This document shows positions 47,901-49,021 of a stretch of DNA of 49,021 nt, in pieces. The translations under genes were made by a program, and so were the position numbers. This DNA comes from Flavobacteriaceae bacterium (GTDB lineage: Bacteria; Bacteroidota; Bacteroidia; Flavobacteriales; Flavobacteriaceae). Position 1 is the first letter of the stretch. Each line of letters opens with the position of its first letter. Below the pieces are notes generated by a model. That model was not told the origin of the DNA. It saw only the letters and a program-made list of their open reading frames with translations, and did not search any database. Location: contig CANGUP010000004.1 in NCBI GenBank assembly GCA_947457105.1, positions 1 through 49,021 of the forward strand, written 5' to 3'.

Positions 47901-49021
47901 CCAGCTACTAATTGATTTCCAAAAGATATTGCGCTACCTGTTCCTGTAACTGGAGAACCAGTATTAGTACCTCCAATTTTTAACTGATAACTAACACCAA
48001 CTTGCGAATTAGCCAAACCAACCGCAACACCTGTAGTCGCACATCCATTTCCACCACCAGTAACGGAGTAAGCAACTGGTTCAACACATGTTACATTTCC
48101 TCTAAAATTAAAATCATTCAAACTTCCTGTTCCTCCTGTATTAGTTGCATTATAACCATATATTCTAAAAGTAATAGTTGATGAAATATCATTAAATGCA
48201 ACGCCAGATAATGAAAGAGTTTCATTATTTGAGATATTAGTAGCTGTGTTAGAATAAACCCCTAAATCAGTCGAAAAACCATCTAAACTTGAACGTACCG
48301 AAAAGTTTGATGGACCAGAACCAGATCTTTGATTTGTAAAATTAAAATCTTCAAAGTTAATACTATATCCTAAGTTTGGAGTTAATGATAATTCTATATA
48401 ATCATTAGCATCAATTGAGGTAGATAATGTCCAGTTTGTATTTGTATATCTATCATTTCCTGTTGCCCCTGAAATTCCTGAACCCCTAATCACGCCACTT
48501 ACAGTAATATTTGTATCAAAAGTTTGTCCTGTTGTATATGGACTCGTATTACCCGGAGATGAACCAGTAATTGGATTAGCAAAAATACTTACCGGCGCTA
48601 AAGTCACAACAATTGTTCCACTTGTATCTGGTGTTAAAACTCCAGAAGTTGTTGTTAAAGTATAAGAACCAACTGCATCAAATTGTGCAGCATTAAAAGT
48701 AGCTACACCTGCAACAGCTGCTACAGTTACAGTTCCTCCTAAGTTTCCTGGTCCTGATGCTTTAGCGATAGTTACGTTAGCTGTATACCCTGTATCTACT
48801 GAGTTATCTGGTCTTCTTGCTTCAACTGTGAATGAAGTTAAGTTAGTGCTAACATTTCCTGTTGCTGGTACTCCAATAAAAGTTAAATGATCGGCACCTG
48901 CAACCACATTAAATGCAGCGCTTATTCCAGCTGTCAATGGATCACCAGATGTTTGAGTTGCGGTAACTGTTGATCCTGTCCCTGCACTTGCTAAAGTCAC
49001 ACCAGAAACAACAATCGAGTT
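41969..49021 (-). CDS. Giant multidomain surface adhesin (Ig-like/PKD-like/HYR domains) with T9SS type A C-terminal sorting domain; partial, 5' end beyond the right edge
   Basis: The frame stays open to base 49021 (NSIVVSGV precedes the track's GTG 'M'). C-terminus SINVIKQQNDVVVRTSGTTMKEVTIYDIRGRVLVTKTNINASETKINVGTTNQVLLVQVTTIDGFKATKKVVN is T9SS sorting-signal-like; many Thr/Ser-rich Ig-like repeats. Confidence 0.9.
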   Translation of the reverse strand, partial: NSIVVSGVTLASAGTGSTVTATQTSGDPLTAGISAAFNVVAGADHLTFIGVPATGNVSTNLTSFTVEARRPDNSVDTGYTANVTIAKASGPGNLGGTVTVAAVAGVATFNAAQFDAVGSYTLTTTSGVLTPDTSGTIVVTLAPVSIFANPITGSSPGNTSPYTTGQTFDTNITVSGVIRGSGISGATGNDRYTNTNWTLSTSIDANDYIELSLTPNLGYSINFEDFNFTNQRSGSGPSNFSVRSSLDGFSTDLGVYSNTATNISNNETLSLSGVAFNDISSTITFRIYGYNATNTGGTGSLNDFNFRGNVTCVEPVAYSVTGGGNGCATTGVAVGLANSQVGVSYQLKIGGTNTGSPVTGTGSAISFGNQLVAGTYTVEASNTNGTCNLTLAMTGSVVVTLVPASVAGTVSADQTICENTQPTDISLIGNTGTIKWQSSPDNITFTDISGETAATLAGATIGNLTTTTYFRAVVTSGACASATSAVVTITVTPSVAASVSIAAVPSGAICSGTSVTFTATPTNGGTTPTYQWRVNGSDISGETASTFTTSTLANGNVVTVVMTSNANCVAGSPVTSAGITMQVSNLVGYANLQFPPSGTICQGGTYTVYGQVFQAGVTPGAGAGSGITVEFGYDTANTNPATWTNWFTTGYGSDVGNNDEYVYNFTPSLNGVYYYTFRYKSGACDWQYGGYSGSGGGFWNGTTNVNGVLTVNTNAAHTISLTSGLGTNVQSFCQNTVLPTAITYAVGGGATGAGVTGLPAGMSGTLNTGVFTISGIPSAGGVFNYTVTTTGNGCATVVTQTGILTISSAIDYTNLQFPGSQTVCEGASFTAYGQVFESGVTNGAGQGAGITVEFGYSGTNSNPSTWSNWFTASHNPAVTGNNDEYLYTLSPPSSGTFYYAFRYKQGTCDWQYGGYNAGGGGFWNGTTNNSGVLTVNPLATASISSNNGPICSGVDATFTLTGTSGAVVTYNLNGGANSTVTLTSGTATVTVTGATTNQTLNLVSITNGVCPDTITGSSTVTVNLNTTAGSVTTSICSGQSYFWPANGQVYTTAQSGTIFETGCNTATLNLTINTAPTISCPANVSVNTAFGECSAIVNFVAATVTGSPAPTVIYSQNSGTSFPVGTTTVTATATNSCGSTSCTFTVTVNDIQNPTVSSTFNGAQVNVYNNLAPGGGTAASDKSFANISRWAQQFTANANGSVSNIKLNLYRSNASTGGSTTFDVQLWSGSGAIPTALLASLKTVNWSDFPINSAATNTSNFVNINNFSSNYDLVAGTTYWLVINQSANGPANKKWSIVGSGRQTASFNFNTNTWTNQGTLSNLGAEVTVSDPIRNTQALACNYTTVGAEFDPSGSIDNCGVTATNYTLAGATSGTGSNTLAGVVFNKGLTTVTWTVTDSVGNTGSCSFTVTVIDNAVPTLTSPNNQSIDVISGTCAANYTIADPINDNCSGATWGYTLSGASTGTVLGISDGTSSGVLSFNKGVTTVTLSGTDGTNTATTTSFTITVTQPAAPTGLACWQTANLNTTTCLWDVTGTQPAAPTGLACWQTANFNTTSCSWDVTGTQPAAPTFTQVPAICSGAPLADLPTTSVDGIIGTWSPAVTNLVTTTYTFTPTIGQCASSATMTITVIPSIPASVSIATGTTTICSGASVTFTATPTNGGSTPTYQWSVNGETVLGETASTFTSTTLANNDVVTVEMTSNATPCLTGSPATSNAVVITVNPLPTASISGNNGPVVCSGSNITFTLAGTSGAVVTYNLNGGSNATATLTSGSATVTVSAATATQTLNLISVTDGTCSATLSGSSIVIIESTTWDGTSWSNGTPTSTKAVSFTGNYTIGADFDACSISVSNNAIVSVTSGINVNLNGAIAVASGSFTLNNNANLLQSNASAVNTGNIIVKRQTNPLIRLDYTLWSSPVTGQGLYAFSPFTFANRFYVYDTSSNLYNNSSIGLNITGLNGAGVNGTDTSNVLFATGKGYLIRLPYNHPTAPVVWNGSFTGVPNNGTKTITLVNVSATQQFNAVGNPYPSPIDIAQFATDNSANIESTLYFWRKTNNAASPSYCTWNTASATFGDNGEANTNSPNGVIQTGQGFFVEAKDGATSLEFNNGQRIANNANQFFKTTTSATPTNEAHRVWLNLTGTGGAYSQAVVGYFTNATSGADAYDSKYFNDGPVALNMIIGSTEYVIQGRPTPFQASDVVPLNYKVTTAGNYTFAINHVDGLFTGGAQAIYIKDNQDGSYHNLSSPYTFTSAAGTFANRFELVYQTALDIEDNNFTSNSINVIKQQNDVVVRTSGTTMKEVTIYDIRGRVLVTKTNINASETKINVGTTNQVLLVQVTTIDGFKATKKVVN
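44313..44504 (-). repeat. 84-nt tandem repeat encoding 28-aa units (AAPTGLACWQTANxNTTxCxWDVTGTQP), two full copies plus partial
   Basis: Units at 44313-44396 and 44397-44480 plus a partial start at 44481; protein shows PAAPTGLACWQTANLNTTTCLWDVTGTQ then PAAPTGLACWQTANFNTTSCSWDVTGTQ. Confidence 0.9.
46215..46590 (-). repeat. ~125-aa adhesin domain, copy A
   Basis: YTNLQFPGSQTVCEGASFTAYGQVFESGVTNGAGQGAGITVEFGY...CDWQYGGYNAGGGGFWNGTTNNSGVLTVN. Confidence 0.85.
46885..47260 (-). repeat. ~125-aa adhesin domain, copy B
   Basis: YANLQFPPSGTICQGGTYTVYGQVFQAGVTPGAGAGSGITVEFGY...CDWQYGGYSGSGGGFWNGTTNVNGVLTVN. Confidence 0.85.

Noticed and set aside
1-49021. tRNA/rRNA genes, transposases, integrases
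   Set aside because: None recognised by eye on either strand; a tRNAscan-SE/Infernal/ISfinder run would be needed to exclude divergent cases.

Overview
The window appears to come from a Bacteroidetes genome, most likely Flavobacterium-like (inferred from low GC, the TAnnTTTG promoter motif, T9SS-type C-termini and gene content). Almost all of it is one surface-polysaccharide locus on the minus strand, about 1-41.6 kb. Main components: two complete Wzm/Wzt ABC exporter pairs (about 4.1-6.2 kb and 38.9-41.0 kb); a Wza/Wzc export pair, with a CpsB/YwqE-type phosphatase as the only convincing plus-strand gene; a PglF-E-D-C-A-like bacillosamine-type module; an EpsG/Wzy-like polymerase candidate; 16 GT2/GT4 glycosyltransferases plus GT-D and WecF-like enzymes; a WbsX/GH99-like protein; a GH88/GH105-like hydrolase; a pyruvyltransferase; acetyltransferases; and a second 4-amino-sugar module. 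A winged-helix protein with an apparently degenerate nucleotidyltransferase-like domain heads the array behind a near-consensus Bacteroidetes promoter. Beyond a repeat-rich spacer with a hairpin terminator, the right end is a giant multidomain T9SS-type adhesin gene that runs off the window. Points most worth a second look: the dual exporters combined with Wza/Wzc/EpsG and no visible flippase; a (Tyr-Gly)13 hexanucleotide-repeat tail on the Wzc-like kinase; a kinase and phosphatase encoded tail-to-tail; two homologous intergenic elements; a GC-rich domain inserted into the adhesin; and the HTH-pseudoNTase regulator with a dyad over its own -7 box. All product calls rest on reading motifs by eye. 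No database searches were run.
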